Source of the DNA: Sphaerisporangium krabiense
Lineage (GTDB): Bacteria; Actinomycetota; Actinomycetes; Streptosporangiales; Streptosporangiaceae
Direction of reading: 5' to 3'
NCBI RefSeq assembly: GCF_014200435.1
Contig: NZ_JACHBR010000001.1
Coordinates: 2,418,001-2,482,000 of the forward strand
DNA length: 64,000 nt
Position 1 is the stretch's first letter; each line of letters starts with the position of its first letter. Positions 40,506 to 51,794 of this stretch are shown here, in pieces. The notes beneath the pieces are model-generated. The model was not told the origin of the DNA. It worked only from the letters and a program-made list of their open reading frames with translations, and ran no database searches. Both the position numbers and the translations under genes were made by a program.

Positions 40506-40730
40506 TCAGCGACGGCGTCCCAGGGTGAGGTACGCGATCGGCCCGACCGGCTGTACGAAGACGGCGAGCCACCACAACGCCTTGCGCCCGCGTACCTGTT
40601 CGGCGGGGCGTGCCCACAGGTCCACCACCGCGGTGGAGGTGAGCGCCAGTTCGACGGACGCGAGCGCGAGGATCGCGGCACGCTGCCGCGGGGAGAAGTC
40701 CTTCCACCGCCTGTCGCCCTTGATGTCCAT
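40506..40730 (-). CDS. PLD nuclease N-terminal-like small membrane protein
   Basis: The product is 74 residues. Two hydrophobic segments (AAILALASVELALTSTAVVD and WWLAVFVQPVGPIAYLTLG) flank RKALWWL, the pattern of the small PLDc_N domain (cardiolipin synthase N-terminal region). The fold is membrane-embedded without catalytic residues. ATG at 40730 is chosen because AGGAGG precedes it; the frame stays open for about 100 more codons upstream, which looks non-coding. Confidence 0.72.
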   Translation of the reverse strand: MDIKGDRRWKDFSPRQRAAILALASVELALTSTAVVDLWARPAEQVRGRKALWWLAVFVQPVGPIAYLTLGRRR

Positions 40731-42642
<1,912 letters not shown>

Positions 42643-42739
42643 CGGCCCGGACGCCGGCCGGGGCGGATGACCGCGGGGAGGAACGCGAGGTCCGTTCTCC
42701 GCCGGTGTGGTGTGGTGGGACGGTGTGAGACTGCGGGGC

Positions 42740-43426
42740 ATGGCGGATTCCTTACATGTGCCGATCGAGCCCGGCATCCTCTACTTCGGCACGCCGGTGG
42801 TCCTCATCTCCACGGCGAACGAGGACGGTTCGGCCAACCTGGCGCCGATGTCGTCGGCGTTCTGGCTGAGCTGGCGGGCGATGCTGGGCCTCGGGGCCCG
42901 CTCGAAGACGGCGCAGAACATGCTGAGAACCCGCGAGTGCGTTCTGAACCTTCCCTCGGACGCGCTCGCGGCGGCGGTGGACCGGCTGGCGCTGACCACG
43001 GGCTCCGATCCCGTCCCGCCGGGCAAGGGGAAGCGGGGCTACCGGTTCGTGGCCGACAAGTTCGGCCGCGCGGGCCTCACTCCGGCGCCGTCGGAGACCG
43101 TGGCCCCGCCGAGGGTGGCGGAGTGCCCGGTGAGCATGGAGGCGGTCGTGGAGGCCGTGCATCGGATGGCCGAGGACGACGAGGCCCAGCGCGGCGGCGT
43201 CGTGGTCTTCGAGGTGCGCGTGCAGCGGGTGTACGTGCACGAGGAGATCAGGACGCCGGGAACGGAGAACCACGTCGACCCCGACGCGTGGCGGCCGTTG
43301 ATCATGAGCTTTCAGAAACTGTACGGTCTGGGTCCGCAAGTGCACCCGTCCAGGCTGGCGACGATTCCCGAGCGCCTCTACCGGGGCCCGGACATCGAAC
43401 GCGCCCGCCGGGTTCCGGCGCGGTGA
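42740..43426 (+). CDS. Flavin reductase-like / split-barrel FMN-binding protein
   Basis: The product is 228 residues with the split-barrel pattern LYFGTPVVLISTANEDGSAN and RECVLNLPSDAL, as in flavin reductases and related FMN-binding proteins. It may reduce flavin for a partner monooxygenase or act alone. The ATG is preceded by GCGGGG; GTG at 42725 is an alternative. No clear operon partner. Confidence 0.7.
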   Translation: MADSLHVPIEPGILYFGTPVVLISTANEDGSANLAPMSSAFWLSWRAMLGLGARSKTAQNMLRTRECVLNLPSDALAAAVDRLALTTGSDPVPPGKGKRGYRFVADKFGRAGLTPAPSETVAPPRVAECPVSMEAVVEAVHRMAEDDEAQRGGVVVFEVRVQRVYVHEEIRTPGTENHVDPDAWRPLIMSFQKLYGLGPQVHPSRLATIPERLYRGPDIERARRVPAR

Positions 43427-43565
43427 GACTTATCGCACTATGGCGGCTCCAACCATTGCAAAGCACACAAGATCTATTCACGATTCTCCACGTGGGCTGT
43501 AAAGATCGCCTGATGCCCACGCCACTCTCCCAGGCGGCTCGCCCGCCCGGCGTGAAGGAGAACGT
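43427..43565. other. Gap before the subtilisin gene
   Basis: A relatively AT-rich 139-bp stretch with no gene; it should carry the protease promoter. GAAGGAG just before 43566 is the ribosome site. Confidence 0.4.
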
Positions 43566-46500
43566 GTGTCCAGCACACCCCGGCACTGGCGAACGGTTCT
43601 GACAGGGGCGCTCGCCACCCTTGCGCTGATGCTCCCCCACGGTGCGGCCCAGGCCGCGCCGGAACCCGACAAGATCGATAAAGCCGTCATGGCCGATCTG
43701 GCCGCCGACGGCAAGGCCACCTTCTGGGTACGCCTGAAGAGCGACGCCGACCTCAGCGCCGCCCGCAAGGCCAGGACCAAGACCCAGAAGGCCGCCCAGG
43801 TCTTCAAGGCCAAGACCGAGCACGCCACCACGTCCCAGGCGGGCCTGCGCCGGCTCCTCACCGCCGAGTCCGCCGAGTTCACCCCGTACTGGATCTCCAA
43901 CACCGTCCGGGTGACCGGCGACACCAAGCTGGCCGACGAGATCGCCCGGCTGCCCGAGGTGCGCCGCATCGACCCCACCCGCGTCACCAAGCTCCCCGAC
44001 CCCCTGCCGGGCAAGGAGGTCGCCAAGGTCAACGCGGTGGAGTGGAACATCGACCGCGTCCGGGCCCCGCAGGTCTGGAGCGAGCTCGGCACGCGCGGCG
44101 AGGGCGTCGTCGTGGCCAGCATCGACAGCGGCGTCGACTACACGCACCCCGCGCTGGCCGCCCAGTACCGCGGCAGGCTGCCCGGCGGCGGCGTGGACCA
44201 CAACTACAACTGGTACGACCCGTCCGGGTCCTGCCCGAGCGCGGCGCCGTGCGACGAGAACGGCCACGGCACCCACACCATGGGCACCATGGTCGGCGAC
44301 GACGGCGGCGCCAACGCGATCGGCGTCGCCCCCGGCGCCAGGTGGATCGCCGCCCGGGGATGCGAGACCGACGAGTGCTCGGACGCCTCGCTGCTGGCCG
44401 CGGGCCAATGGATGCTCGCCCCCACCGATCTGAACGGCCGCAACCCGCGCCCCGACCTGGCGCCGGACATCGTGAACAACTCGTGGGGCGGCTCGGGCTT
44501 CGACCCCTGGTACAAGGAGATCGTCGAGGCGTGGGTCGCGGCCGGGATCTTCCCGGCCTTCGCCAACGGCAACCTGACCGGCGCGGGATGCGACTCCAGC
44601 CACTCCCCCGGCCAGTACGTCTCCAGCTACAGCGCGGGCGCCTTCGACGTCAACAACGCGATCGCGGGCTTCTCCACGCGCGGCGCCGGCGAGAACGGCG
44701 AGTTCAAGCCCAACATCGCCGCGCCGGGCGTGAACGTGCGCTCCTCCATCCCCGGCGGGTACGCCTCCGGCTCCGGGACCTCCATGGCGTCCCCGCACCT
44801 GGCGGCGACCGTGGCGCTGATCTGGTCGGCCTCCCCCGCCGTGCGCGGCGACATCGCGGCCACCCGCACCCTCCTCGACGACACCGCGATCGACGTCGAC
44901 GACACCCGCTGCGGCGGCACCGCCGACGACAACAACGTCTGGGGCGAGGGCCGCCTGGACGCGTACGCCGCGGTGCGTGCCGCGCCGGCCGGTGACCTCG
45001 GCGGGGTGCGGGGCACCGTCACCGCGGGCGGCTCGCCGGTCGCGGCCGCGACCCTGAGCGTGAGCGGCCCGGTCACCCGGACCGCCACCACCGCCGAGGA
45101 CGGCTCCTACGCCCTCCCCCGCCTGATCGCGGGCGAGTACCAGGTGACGGTGGCCAAGTTCGGGTACCAGGACGCCGCCGCCGCCGTCACCGTCGTCGCC
45201 GACCAGACCGTGGTCAAGGACATCACCCTGACGCCGCTGCCCTCCGGGACGGTGTCGGGCACGGTGACCGCCGCGGGCGCGCCGGAGCAGGGGGCCACGG
45301 TCGCCGTCACGGGCACCCCGGTCAGCGCCGTCACCGACGCCGCGGGCCGCTACCGGCTCACCGTGCCCAACGGCTCCTACGAGCTGAACGTCACCCCCGT
45401 CTCCCGCTGCGCGGACGCCCTCACCACGCCGATCACCGTGAACGGGGACCTGGCCAAGGACGTCGAGCTGCCGCGTCGCATGGACACCTTCGGCTACACC
45501 TGCGCCGAGACCGCGGGCACGTTCGTCGCGGGCGCCGAGAAGCACGCGCTGACCGGCGACGACGCGGCGCTGCCCGTCACGCTGCCGTTCACGTTCCCGT
45601 TCTACGGCGCCGGCTACACCGGCGGCTGGATCAGCACCAACGGCTTCCTCAGCTTCACCGCGAGCAGCACCGCGGCGAGCAACGGAACCCTGCCCTCCAC
45701 CGCCGCGCCCAACGCGGCCCTCTACCCGTACTGGGACGACCTGGTGCTGGACGAGCAGTCTGGCGTCTACACCGCCACCCTCGGCACCGCCCCGAAGCGC
45801 ACGTTCGTCGTGGAATGGCGCAACGCCCGCTTCTACTCCGAGGCCTCCCAGCGGGTCACGTTCTCCGCGCTGATCGGCGAGGACGGCTCGATCGGCTACC
45901 GGTACCGCGACATCGCCACCGAGCGCGCCGCGGGTACCAGCGCCACGATCGGCATCGAGGGCCCCGGCGGCGCCGACGCGCTGCAGTACTCCTACAACAG
46001 CGCCGTCCTCAGGGACGGCCGGGCGCTGACGTTCACCGCGAGCCGCCACGGCCTGCTGTCCGGCGCCGTGACCGACGCCAACGACGGCAGGCCGCTGGCC
46101 GGGGCGACGGTCAAGGTCGGGGACGTGGCCACCTACACCACCGGCGAGTCCGGGACCTGGCTCGGGCAGATCCCGGTCGGGGACTACCGGCTTGAGGTGT
46201 CCAAGGAGAACTACGGCACCGTCACCCAGGAGGTCACCGTCACGCCGGGGACGCTCACCCGGGTCGACACCGCGCTGGCGACCGGCCGGGTGACCGCGTC
46301 GACCGCCGAGCTCACGCTGGTCATGCCCGCCGAGACCACCAGGAACGGGACGGTCCAGCTCATCAACCTCGGCGCCGCCACCGCCTACACCGTGGTCACC
46401 GAGCCCGCGCAGGGCTGGCTCACCGTGACCCCCGCCTCGGGGCAGCTCGCCAAGGGCGGCACGGTCGCGCTGAAGGTGACCGCCTCCAGCGCCGGAGTCC

Positions 46501-47081
46501 CGCCGGGCACGGTCAGGAGCGGCAGGCTGCTGGTGCGCTCGGCGAGCGGGCGCGACCCGCAGATCGCGGTCGCCGTGAACGTCGTGGTGCCCAAGTACCA
46601 GGTCGCCATCGACGCCGGCGGCGGCAAGGACCTCACGGACGCCGTCGGCGACCGCTGGACCGCCGACCGCAAGTACACCGCGGGCGGCTCCGGCTACGTC
46701 GGCTCCGGCACCAAGGCGAGCACGTCGAACAGGACGATCGCCGGCACCGGCGAGCAGGAGCTGTTCCGGCGGGCCCGCGAGGGCATGCTGGAGTACCGCT
46801 TCGACCGCGTGCCGAACGGCACCTACACGGTCGAACTGGACTTCGCCGAGATCAAGGACACCCGCCCGGGCCGGCGCGTGTTCGACGTCATCGTCGAGGG
46901 CCAGCTCGCGATCCCCGCCCTGGACCTGGCCCTGGAGGTCGGCGCCTACACCGCCACCACGCGGCAGTACACGGCGAAGGTCACCGACGGCCAGCTCAAC
47001 GTCCGCTTCGCCGACCGATCGGGCGACACGCTCGTCAACGCGATCCGCATCTCCGAACGCCCGGACAAGACCATCACCTGA
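43566..47081 (+). CDS. Secreted S8 family serine protease, multidomain
   Basis: The product is 1171 residues. A signal peptide ends near residue 30, then comes an I9-like propeptide. The subtilisin domain has Asp187 (SIDSGVDYTHP), His234 (NGHGTHTMG), the oxyanion Asn region FANGNLTGAG, and Ser406 (GSGTSMASPH). Two or more carboxypeptidase-regulatory-like repeats follow (VRGTVTAGGSPVAAA, VSGTVTAAGAPEQGA, LSGAVTDANDGRPLAGA). The C-terminal 150 residues, from IDAGGGKDLTD, look like a malectin-type carbohydrate-binding domain. It is Bacillopeptidase F-like, an extracellular protease probably held on glycans. GTG start after GAAGGAG. Confidence 0.92.
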   Translation: MSSTPRHWRTVLTGALATLALMLPHGAAQAAPEPDKIDKAVMADLAADGKATFWVRLKSDADLSAARKARTKTQKAAQVFKAKTEHATTSQAGLRRLLTAESAEFTPYWISNTVRVTGDTKLADEIARLPEVRRIDPTRVTKLPDPLPGKEVAKVNAVEWNIDRVRAPQVWSELGTRGEGVVVASIDSGVDYTHPALAAQYRGRLPGGGVDHNYNWYDPSGSCPSAAPCDENGHGTHTMGTMVGDDGGANAIGVAPGARWIAARGCETDECSDASLLAAGQWMLAPTDLNGRNPRPDLAPDIVNNSWGGSGFDPWYKEIVEAWVAAGIFPAFANGNLTGAGCDSSHSPGQYVSSYSAGAFDVNNAIAGFSTRGAGENGEFKPNIAAPGVNVRSSIPGGYASGSGTSMASPHLAATVALIWSASPAVRGDIAATRTLLDDTAIDVDDTRCGGTADDNNVWGEGRLDAYAAVRAAPAGDLGGVRGTVTAGGSPVAAATLSVSGPVTRTATTAEDGSYALPRLIAGEYQVTVAKFGYQDAAAAVTVVADQTVVKDITLTPLPSGTVSGTVTAAGAPEQGATVAVTGTPVSAVTDAAGRYRLTVPNGSYELNVTPVSRCADALTTPITVNGDLAKDVELPRRMDTFGYTCAETAGTFVAGAEKHALTGDDAALPVTLPFTFPFYGAGYTGGWISTNGFLSFTASSTAASNGTLPSTAAPNAALYPYWDDLVLDEQSGVYTATLGTAPKRTFVVEWRNARFYSEASQRVTFSALIGEDGSIGYRYRDIATERAAGTSATIGIEGPGGADALQYSYNSAVLRDGRALTFTASRHGLLSGAVTDANDGRPLAGATVKVGDVATYTTGESGTWLGQIPVGDYRLEVSKENYGTVTQEVTVTPGTLTRVDTALATGRVTASTAELTLVMPAETTRNGTVQLINLGAATAYTVVTEPAQGWLTVTPASGQLAKGGTVALKVTASSAGVPPGTVRSGRLLVRSASGRDPQIAVAVNVVVPKYQVAIDAGGGKDLTDAVGDRWTADRKYTAGGSGYVGSGTKASTSNRTIAGTGEQELFRRAREGMLEYRFDRVPNGTYTVELDFAEIKDTRPGRRVFDVIVEGQLAIPALDLALEVGAYTATTRQYTAKVTDGQLNVRFADRSGDTLVNAIRISERPDKTIT

Positions 47082-47137
47082 CCCACCGAGCCCCACCGGT
47101 CCGTCCCGACCCCCGCGGCGAGACGGACCGGCGGGGC

Positions 47138-48496
47138 TCACCAGTCCCCCGGCCCGGCGACGGCGGAGTACAGGTCCCCGAGATCCAACCGGCCACGGTG
47201 GACGACCGCCCCTCCGGCGGACAGGACGCGGTACTCGTACGTCCTGAGGCGCGACCGCGGCACGGCGGTCTCGAACACCGCGACCCCGTCGGGGCCGGTC
47301 GTCCTCGTCGCCGCCCGGTCGTCCTCGTCCCACAACTCCACGCGTGCCCCGGCGCGTCCCGGCACGTACACGGCCGCCGTGGCGGGGGAGCTGTCGTCAT
47401 GGCTCGCTTGGCCGGTGACGGTCGTCCAGCCCACCGGCTCGTCCAAAGGCGTCTCGTCCCTTATGGCGCGGCCGAGCCGGTCCTGCTCCGTGCTCCCGTC
47501 GGGCGCGGTGTAGGTGGTCTGGACGATCAGGAACCGGGGCGTCGTGTGGCCGCGCACCATGGCGATCAGCGCCCGCCGCCGCCCGCCCAGACTGCCGCCC
47601 CACACGAAGCGGTAGGTCAGCGTCTCCGGCGGCGTACCGATCGTCCCCAGCCCGTACAGGAGCCCACGCGCCTCCGCGGACGCGAGGCCTCCGGACGCGG
47701 CTTCAGCGGCGTTGTCCACCTTGTCCCAGAACGTTAGATCGCTGCGATAGGACAGCGAATAGGACGGTGGCATCGCCCCCGAATACCGGCTGTCCAGGCG
47801 TGTCTTGACCGACAACTGCTCAGGCACGGCGTCGGGCACGGCCGAGAAGAACACCCCCTGGTCGACGGGGTACTCGAGCACGCGCGGCGCGGCGGGGGAG
47901 CCGTCCGGGTGGAAGGACAGCCGGGGCCGTACTTTCACGGCCGACATGCGCGGCGGGCCGAGCACCAGCAGCAGGTTCTTCTGGCCGGGGTCGAACCAGA
48001 TCAGCGGGTCGTCGTCGCCGGGACCCGCGGAACGGCTGCCGAAGAGCTGCTCCTGCTCCAGGCGGTCGGCTGGAGCTCCGGCGAGCCCGGTGAGCACGAG
48101 CCCGTACGCCGCCCGTTCGTCGCCGACCACCACGACCACCATCCGCCGGCCCGCCGTCTCACCCGCGAAGAGCACCCGCGCGGCAGAGCCCGTGAACCGG
48201 ACCCGGACTCCGTCGAGCAGCCGCTGGTCATGCGCGAGCGATCCGCGCGCGGGCCAGTTCAGCAGGCCCTGCCTCTCGGCGCTGACGCTCGTCCTGTCCC
48301 GGGCATGCAGTCCGGCCGGCACGCCCACCCCGGCCAGCACCACGGCGGCGGCGGTGGCGGCCACCGCGGCACGGCGGTGCCTGCGAACGCGGGCCATGCG
48401 GCCGGCGACGGCGGCGTAGGGGTCCGGATGGTCGGGGATCCGGTTCGCCCGCGAGGCGAAGGTCTCCCGCAGTCCGGATTCGATGGGGTTGGTCAT
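47138..48496 (-). CDS. Membrane-anchored protein co-encoded with SigE-family sigma factor
   Basis: The product is 452 residues with one membrane segment near residue 45 (AVAATAAAVVLAGVGVPAGL) and a large extracytoplasmic part with no recognised enzyme motif. The last third is rich in beta strands with DGVAVFETAVPRS. Its ATG overlaps the sigma factor stop as ATGA, so it is probably co-regulated and may act as the anti-sigma or a target. No zinc anti-sigma motif is visible. Confidence 0.6.
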   Translation of the reverse strand: MTNPIESGLRETFASRANRIPDHPDPYAAVAGRMARVRRHRRAAVAATAAAVVLAGVGVPAGLHARDRTSVSAERQGLLNWPARGSLAHDQRLLDGVRVRFTGSAARVLFAGETAGRRMVVVVVGDERAAYGLVLTGLAGAPADRLEQEQLFGSRSAGPGDDDPLIWFDPGQKNLLLVLGPPRMSAVKVRPRLSFHPDGSPAAPRVLEYPVDQGVFFSAVPDAVPEQLSVKTRLDSRYSGAMPPSYSLSYRSDLTFWDKVDNAAEAASGGLASAEARGLLYGLGTIGTPPETLTYRFVWGGSLGGRRRALIAMVRGHTTPRFLIVQTTYTAPDGSTEQDRLGRAIRDETPLDEPVGWTTVTGQASHDDSSPATAAVYVPGRAGARVELWDEDDRAATRTTGPDGVAVFETAVPRSRLRTYEYRVLSAGGAVVHRGRLDLGDLYSAVAGPGDW

Positions 48497-49029
48497 TGTC
48501 TCCTCCCGGCCATGCCCGGGCCGCCGGCCCGTTCGTTCGTCGTCCGCTCGCGTCCCGGGTCCCGCAGCGCGTCCCGCAGCCGGTCCAGCCCGCGCGAGGT
48601 CTGGCTCTTGACCGTGCCGGGCGAGCAGCCGAGTACCCGTGCCACCTCGGCCTCGGGCAGGTCCTCGAAGTAGCGCAGCACCAGCACGGCCCGCATCCGC
48701 GGGGGAAGGCGCAGGACGGCCGTCCACAGCTCTTCCCGCAGGTCGAGCCCGGCGTGGGGGTCGCCGGACGCGCCGGGTTCGGGGACGCGGTCCGTGAGCT
48801 GTTCGGGGACGCGCCGGCGGCGCCACCACGCGACATTCAGATTGATCACGACCCGCCGCACGTAGAGCTCGGGGTCCTCGATGCGGCTCCAGCGGCGGTG
48901 GGCGCGCACGAGGGCGATCTGTAACAGGTCCTCGGCGCGGCCGTGGTCGCCCGTCAGCAGGTAGGCCGTGCGCTGCAGGGCGCGCCACCGGGAGGTGACG
49001 AAATCACGGAACTCATCCTCCGTCTGCAC
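48493..49029 (-). CDS. SigE-family RNA polymerase sigma factor
   Basis: The product is 178 residues of the small SigE/SigL-like actinobacterial subfamily. Region 2 is FRDFVTSRWRALQRTAYLLT and DLLQIALVRAHRRWSRI; region 4 is LPPRMRAVLVLRYFEDLPEA and VKSQTSRGLDRL. It starts with GTG after GGAGG. It is followed by the coupled membrane protein gene. Targets are unknown. Confidence 0.85.
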   Translation of the reverse strand: MQTEDEFRDFVTSRWRALQRTAYLLTGDHGRAEDLLQIALVRAHRRWSRIEDPELYVRRVVINLNVAWWRRRRVPEQLTDRVPEPGASGDPHAGLDLREELWTAVLRLPPRMRAVLVLRYFEDLPEAEVARVLGCSPGTVKSQTSRGLDRLRDALRDPGRERTTNERAGGPGMAGRRQ

Positions 49030-49191
49030 CGGCCACCTCCGTTGGTCTCACTTGTTCCGATACCGGACGGCGTCGAAAAGGTTGAGACGTCCGGCGGCCT
49101 TCTGGGGGAATGTCGCGGAGGTGGACGCGGAGGGGGCGCGTGGCGGTATGAAGGAGTGAAGGTGAGTCGGGTGCCGAAGGCGGAGGGGTCG

Positions 49192-49980
49192 ATGGACGAA
49201 TCTCGGGTGGACGCTTATCTGGCGCGGATCGGTGTCGCGCGGCCGGACGTCGTGGACGCGGAGGCGTTGCGGGCGATCCAGTACGCGCATCTGCGGACGG
49301 TGCCGTTCGAGAATCTGAGCATCCACCTGGGGCAGCCGGTCGTGCTCGACGAGGAGCTTGTGGTGGCGAAGATCGTCGATCAGCGGCGGGGCGGCTTCTG
49401 CTACGAGCTCAACGGCGCGCTCGGCGCGCTGCTCGCCGCGCTCGGCTACCGGGTGACCCGGCTGGCCGCGCAGGTGTTCGGCGGCGGCGAGCCGGGGCTG
49501 CCGTTCGACCACATGGTGCTGCGGGTGGACCTGGACGAGCCGTGGCTCGTCGACGTCGGCTACGGCAGCTTCACCCACTACCCGCTGCGCCTGGTGACCG
49601 GCGTGGACCAGCCCGACCCGGGCGGCGTGTTCAGGATCGTCCGCCACGGCGAGTACGGCGATCTGGACGTCTACCAGGACGGCAACCCCGAGTACCGCGT
49701 CGACGCCCGCCCGTACCGGCTGAAGGACTACCTGCCGACCTGCTGGTGGCACCAGACCTCGCCGGAGTCGCACTTCACGCGGACGCTGACCTGCTCACGG
49801 CTCACCGAGACGGGGCGGATCACCCTCAGCGGCGCCAAGCTGATCACCACGGTCGGCGGGCGGCGCGACGAGGTGGTGCTCGGTGACGACGCCGAGATCC
49901 TCGACGCCTACCGCACCCACTTCGGCATCACGCTGGACCGGGTTCCCACGGTCGCCGCCCCGCCGGTCGCGGCCGTCTGA
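49192..49980 (+). CDS. Arylamine N-acetyltransferase
   Basis: The product is 262 residues. The catalytic triad is Cys70 (RGGFCYELNG), His107 (PFDHMVL) and Asp121 (VDVGYGS). It moves acetyl from acetyl-CoA to arylamines or hydrazines, and some family members act in antibiotic assembly. ATG at 49192 matches family N-termini; GTG at 49162 has a better ribosome site (AAGGAG) and would add ten residues. It converges on the DUF72 gene with no gap. Confidence 0.87.
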   Translation: MDESRVDAYLARIGVARPDVVDAEALRAIQYAHLRTVPFENLSIHLGQPVVLDEELVVAKIVDQRRGGFCYELNGALGALLAALGYRVTRLAAQVFGGGEPGLPFDHMVLRVDLDEPWLVDVGYGSFTHYPLRLVTGVDQPDPGGVFRIVRHGEYGDLDVYQDGNPEYRVDARPYRLKDYLPTCWWHQTSPESHFTRTLTCSRLTETGRITLSGAKLITTVGGRRDEVVLGDDAEILDAYRTHFGITLDRVPTVAAPPVAAV

Positions 49981-50886
49981 TCACTCGGCCGGTGGCGGCG
50001 GCCGGGCGGCGACGTCCCCGAGCAGGGCGGCGAGCTGCCGGGCGTTGGTCTGGGCGTGGTCCCGGTAGCAGTTGTTCATGAGCACGTGGGTGCGTTCGGT
50101 CTCGCCGGCCAGCTCGCGCAGCCTCGGCGCCCACTCCTTCAGCTCCCGCTCGGAGTAGAGGTAGCCGAAGCGCTCGTGGATGTCGCGGCTGGTCCACTTG
50201 TCGCTGTGCCCGTGGAAGCGGACGATCCCCAGGCGGGAGGTGGCCGCGACCACCGGGGGGACCGAGTCGGGGTAGCCCTGCGGCATGTCCACGCAGACGT
50301 ACGGGATGCCGTAGGAGCGCAGGAAGTCCAGCGTCTCGGCCTGGTTCTGCTCCGACATCCACGTGCGGTTGCGGAACTCCACCGAGATCGGCAGCGGGTC
50401 GGCGCGCGCCTTGCACTCCAGGATGTACTGCTTGCCGCGCCTGCCGATCGGGAACCAGCGCGGGAACTGGAACAGCACGGCCCCGAGCCTGCCCGCCTCG
50501 CTCAGGGGCGCCAGCCCCGCGAGGAAGCGTTCCCACACCTGGTCCACGACGGCCGGGGCCACGTCCTGGACGTACAGGTTCCGCTTGTCCTGCGGCACGT
50601 CGTCCCTGAGGTCCTTGGGCAGCGCCCGCGGCTGGGTCGGATGGCCGGTGAGCAGCGAGAACGCCTTGACGTCGAAGGTGAACCCCGGCGGTGTGCGCTC
50701 CGCCCAGAGACGCGCCGTGTCCTGCGCCGGGGTCGCGTAGTAGGTCGAGTCGATCTCCACCAGCGGGAAGCGGCACGCGTAGTAGCGCAGGCGCTCCTCG
50801 GCCGTCGTGACGTCCGGCGGGTACCAGCCCGAGGCGAGCAGCGTCCTGTCGGTCCACGAGGCCGTGCCGACCTCGATCTCGCCCAC
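49981..50886 (-). CDS. DUF72 family protein
   Basis: The product is 301 residues of a TIM-barrel-like DUF72 family: VGTASWTDRTLLASGWYP at the start, FSFD-like strand FTFDVKAFSLLTGH, SVEFRNRTWM in the middle and LMNNCYRDHAQTNA near the end. The catalytic role is not established. It starts five bases after the MBL-fold gene on the same strand, so the two form an operon. GTG start. Confidence 0.85.
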   Translation of the reverse strand: MGEIEVGTASWTDRTLLASGWYPPDVTTAEERLRYYACRFPLVEIDSTYYATPAQDTARLWAERTPPGFTFDVKAFSLLTGHPTQPRALPKDLRDDVPQDKRNLYVQDVAPAVVDQVWERFLAGLAPLSEAGRLGAVLFQFPRWFPIGRRGKQYILECKARADPLPISVEFRNRTWMSEQNQAETLDFLRSYGIPYVCVDMPQGYPDSVPPVVAATSRLGIVRFHGHSDKWTSRDIHERFGYLYSERELKEWAPRLRELAGETERTHVLMNNCYRDHAQTNARQLAALLGDVAARPPPPAE

Positions 50887-50891
50887 CGGCT

Positions 50892-51719
50892 TCAGTAGGC
50901 GCCGTATCCGGCCGGGTGGCCGAGGACGTGGAAGGTCTCGCCGCGGGCGATGTACCGGACGCGGTCCGACAATCCGAGCATGTCGACATGCTCGCGGAAG
51001 TCGTCCAGGCCGGAGGCGAACGCGTCATAGTCGTCGTAGTGGATCGGCAGATTGACATCGGCCCCCATGAGCCGGACCCAGCGCGCCCCCTGGTCGCCGT
51101 CCATGGTCGTCATCAGCACCCCGAGGATCGTCGTGCCGCCCAGATGGACGAGCGCGACGTCGATCTCGGGGAACCGCTGCGGGATCTCGGCCAGGCGGTC
51201 GTACAGCAGCGTGTCCCCGCTGATGTGCATGCGCAGGCGCACGTCGCCGTCCCGGCCGAACTGCAGCATGCTGCCCATCACCGGGGGCACCAGCATCCGC
51301 GCCGCCGGCGGGGCGTGACGGCCGGGCAGCGCGGTGATCCTCAGCGTGGAATCCCCGTGGCGCAGGATGCTGTTCTGCCAGGTGTGCAGGCCCGTGGCGT
51401 TGCGGAATCCCTTGCGGCGCAGCCACGTGGCGGCCTGCGGCGTGGTGATGATCGGCAGGCTCTGGTCCAGCCCCTCGGTGGCGTACCGGTCCCAGTGGTC
51501 GCCGTGCAGGTGGGACAGTACGACCGCGTCGAGCGGTGGGAGCTGGGCGATCCCGATCGCCGGGTTCGTCCGCCGGCGTGTGCTGATGCCCCAGCCGAGA
51601 TACGCCCGCTGGCCGCGGTGCAGGAAGCTCGGGTCGGTCAGCACGGTGAAGTCCATGCAGCGGATCACGGTGGTGGCGTTTCCGACGAAGAAGACGCTCG
51701 CCTCAGCAGGATCGGACAT
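50892..51719 (-). CDS. MBL-fold metallo-hydrolase
   Basis: The product is 275 residues with the metal motif SHLHGDHWD, LPGRH in the next loop and HISGDTLLY for the remaining ligands, as in the N-acylphosphatidylethanolamine hydrolase/UlaG-like branch. The substrate is unknown. It starts with ATG at 51719, which follows a GTG and a GGGGGATT stretch. Operon with DUF72. Confidence 0.8.
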   Translation of the reverse strand: MSDPAEASVFFVGNATTVIRCMDFTVLTDPSFLHRGQRAYLGWGISTRRRTNPAIGIAQLPPLDAVVLSHLHGDHWDRYATEGLDQSLPIITTPQAATWLRRKGFRNATGLHTWQNSILRHGDSTLRITALPGRHAPPAARMLVPPVMGSMLQFGRDGDVRLRMHISGDTLLYDRLAEIPQRFPEIDVALVHLGGTTILGVLMTTMDGDQGARWVRLMGADVNLPIHYDDYDAFASGLDDFREHVDMLGLSDRVRYIARGETFHVLGHPAGYGAY

Positions 51720-51794
51720 CACAATCCCCCTGTCTCCTGATATTTCAGGTTAAGCACACCGAGGCGGCGGCTTCGAAGCCGGGGGACCCGCCGC

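Noticed and set aside
43302..47333. 1343-codon minus-strand frame over the subtilisin gene
   Set aside because: Antisense shadow of a clear S8 protease with intact catalytic triad on the plus strand.
49162..49191. GTG at 49162 as start of the arylamine acetyltransferase
   Set aside because: It has a better ribosome site, but family N-termini align with ATG at 49192; left as an alternative.
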